Assembly (NCBI GenBank): GCA_023410675.1
Contig: JAEYPM010000104.1
Location: 1 to 22,854 of the forward strand
Origin: Bacillota bacterium
GTDB lineage: Bacteria; Bacillota; Clostridia; Lachnospirales; Cellulosilyticaceae
Length of the DNA: 22,854 nucleotides
Direction of reading: 5' to 3'
Below, piece by piece: positions 22,273 through 22,854 of this stretch (positions are counted from its first letter, which is position 1; every line of letters begins with the position of its first letter). Below the pieces are notes generated by a model. It searched no databases. It was not told the DNA's origin and saw only the letters and a program-made list of their open reading frames with translations. The translations under genes and the position numbers were made by a program.

Positions 22273-22491
22273 ATGACAAAGAAAATATTGATTGAAGGAA
22301 TGAGCTGTGAGCATTGTGTTAAGCATGTTAAGGAGGCATTATCTGAACTAAGTGGGGTAATAAATGTTACTGTAAATTTAGGCACAAAAACTGCTATACT
22401 TGAAGCAGCTGATGATGTAAATGATGAAGTCATTAAGTCTGCTATTGATGATGTAGGCTATGAAGTGGTAAAAATAGAAGTTTTGGATTGA
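22273..22491 (+). CDS. copZ: Copper chaperone (CopZ-like heavy-metal-binding domain protein)
   Basis: 72 aa, a single ferredoxin-like HMA domain. It binds Cu(I) through GMSCEHC (Cys12 and Cys15) and hands it to CopA. The motif is the EGMSCEHCVKHV form common in Firmicute CopZ; DDVGYEVVKIE ends the fold. I chose ATG 22273 because GGAGG lies 8 nt upstream; an in-frame ATG at 22258 would put the ribosome site inside the gene and has none of its own. Second gene of the copper operon. Confidence 0.92.
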   Translation: MTKKILIEGMSCEHCVKHVKEALSELSGVINVTVNLGTKTAILEAADDVNDEVIKSAIDDVGYEVVKIEVLD

Positions 22492-22517
22492 CAAATGTCT
22501 AAAATATTTTTTATAAT
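22488..22517 (+). promoter_or_regulatory. Promoter overlapping the end of copZ
   Basis: TTGACA (22488-22493) overlaps the copZ stop codon; 18-nt spacer, then TATAAT (22512-22517). No convincing gene follows before the terminator at 22727. Confidence 0.6.
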
Positions 22518-22523
22518 AAACTT

Positions 22524-22758
22524 ATAATACTATGAGAGGAAGGCAGTTCATAGGCTGCAAATGGTGAATTTATCATGAGTACTACACTAAGATGGATCAA
22601 ATTTGAATCTATAATGATAGCAATTTTTCCGATTTACGGGAGAGGTGCGTCCATTTTTAGATCAAATAGCTGTAAAGATCCTATTAGTGACTAGGGGATG
22701 CTTGTTTTATAGTAAAAAGACTATAAAAACCCAAGGCTAATTGGCCTTGGGTTTTTTT
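22524..22758 (+). ncRNA. Possible untranslated RNA or leader, unassigned
   Basis: About 230 nt bounded by a consensus promoter on the left and a strong terminator on the right, with no adequate coding frame. The best small frame is 22575-22694 (39 codons from ATG, MSTTLRWIKF...), which has no good ribosome site. I do not recognise a riboswitch or known small RNA; GGGAGAGGTGCG (22638-22649) only faintly recalls the lysine-riboswitch start and the rest does not fit. It could be a small RNA, a 3' extension of the copper mRNA, or decayed sequence. Confidence 0.3.
22727..22758. terminator. Strong, probably bidirectional terminator
   Basis: AAACCCAAGGC (22727-22737) pairs perfectly with GCCTTGGGTTT (22744-22754), 6-nt loop, followed by four more T bases on the plus strand (22755-22758) and a T run on the minus strand. 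It serves the plus-strand transcript and the minus-strand gene ending at 22757. Confidence 0.88.
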
Positions 22759-22854
22759 AATAAGTGAAGTATTTGAGTTGCTTCTCTTTAGGATCAGGGT
22801 GTGGAGGACGTGTTGCAGCTATCATCATAAAAAAACAAGAATACATAAAGTGAG
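22757..22854 (-). CDS. C-terminus of an unrecognised protein (partial, cut by right edge)
   Basis: On the minus strand a frame open from the window edge ends at TAA 22757-22759 and encodes the last ~31 residues: a hydrophobic MYSCFFMMIAA stretch and then a polar, proline-containing tail, RPPHPDPKEKQLKYFTY. A membrane segment followed by a cytoplasmic tail is plausible. The strong terminator that overlaps its stop codon supports it as a real gene end. Too short to assign. Confidence 0.5.
   Translation of the reverse strand, partial: HFMYSCFFMMIAATRPPHPDPKEKQLKYFTY

Noticed and set aside
22638..22726. Lysine riboswitch suggested by GGGAGAGGTGCG
   Set aside because: Only the first element resembles it; the remaining ~80 nt are too short and lack the other conserved boxes, and no lysine gene follows on the plus strand.
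22524..22758. T-box leader suggested by GAGAGGA near a promoter and a strong terminator
   Set aside because: No T-box sequence (AGGGTGGNACCGCG-like) before the terminator, and the next gene is on the other strand.

Overview
The window looks like the chromosome of a low-GC, Gram-positive, clostridia-like Firmicute. The evidence is A+T-rich DNA, strong AGGAGG-type ribosome sites, TTGACA/TATAAT promoters, hairpin-plus-T terminators, a lipobox lipoprotein and a BceAB-like ABC pair. I cannot name the species. No tRNA, rRNA, IS transposase or CRISPR array was seen.

Left part (1-12730) is mostly housekeeping and accessory single genes with several broken ones between them. A partial unknown gene enters from the left edge. 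Next come a decayed VOC-fold remnant, thymidine kinase (tdk), an intact VOC protein and cobT (lower-ligand activation for cobamides). These are followed by a membrane-anchored alpha/beta hydrolase, a truncated short-chain dehydrogenase, a spore-former-type 'VCBS-like' protein and a HAD phosphatase. A REP-like inverted/tandem repeat then sits against a frameshifted Gfo/Idh/MocA oxidoreductase. That pseudogene is divergent from a broken WYL/YafY-type regulator that still has a perfect promoter. The part ends with a small membrane protein, a lipoprotein, a PQQ-type aldose dehydrogenase, a regulator with two MerR domains and an M28 aminopeptidase.

Centre (12778-16254) is the most interesting block: three consecutive copies of a two-gene cassette. 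Each has a consensus promoter, a small VbhA-like antitoxin and a 257-aa Fic-domain protein, with the same 8-nt overlap between the two genes. All three Fic proteins carry a variant FIC motif (HPFREGNTRT, with Ile where the usual second Arg sits). The two full antitoxins carry Leu and Asp where VbhA has its inhibitory Ser and Glu. The middle antitoxin has lost its whole N-terminal inhibitory half by an in-frame deletion, and the middle cassette also lacks the terminator found after the other two.

Right part (16324-22854) has a minus-strand operon, LytTR regulator - DUF3021 membrane protein - ABC ATPase - FtsX-type permease, which resembles an autoregulated peptide or envelope-stress exporter. 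It is divergent from a copper-efflux operon (copA-copZ) preceded by a CsoR-like palindrome over its promoter. The window ends with a promoter and roughly 200 nt of apparently untranslated sequence, then a strong terminator shared with the 3' end of a minus-strand gene cut by the right edge.
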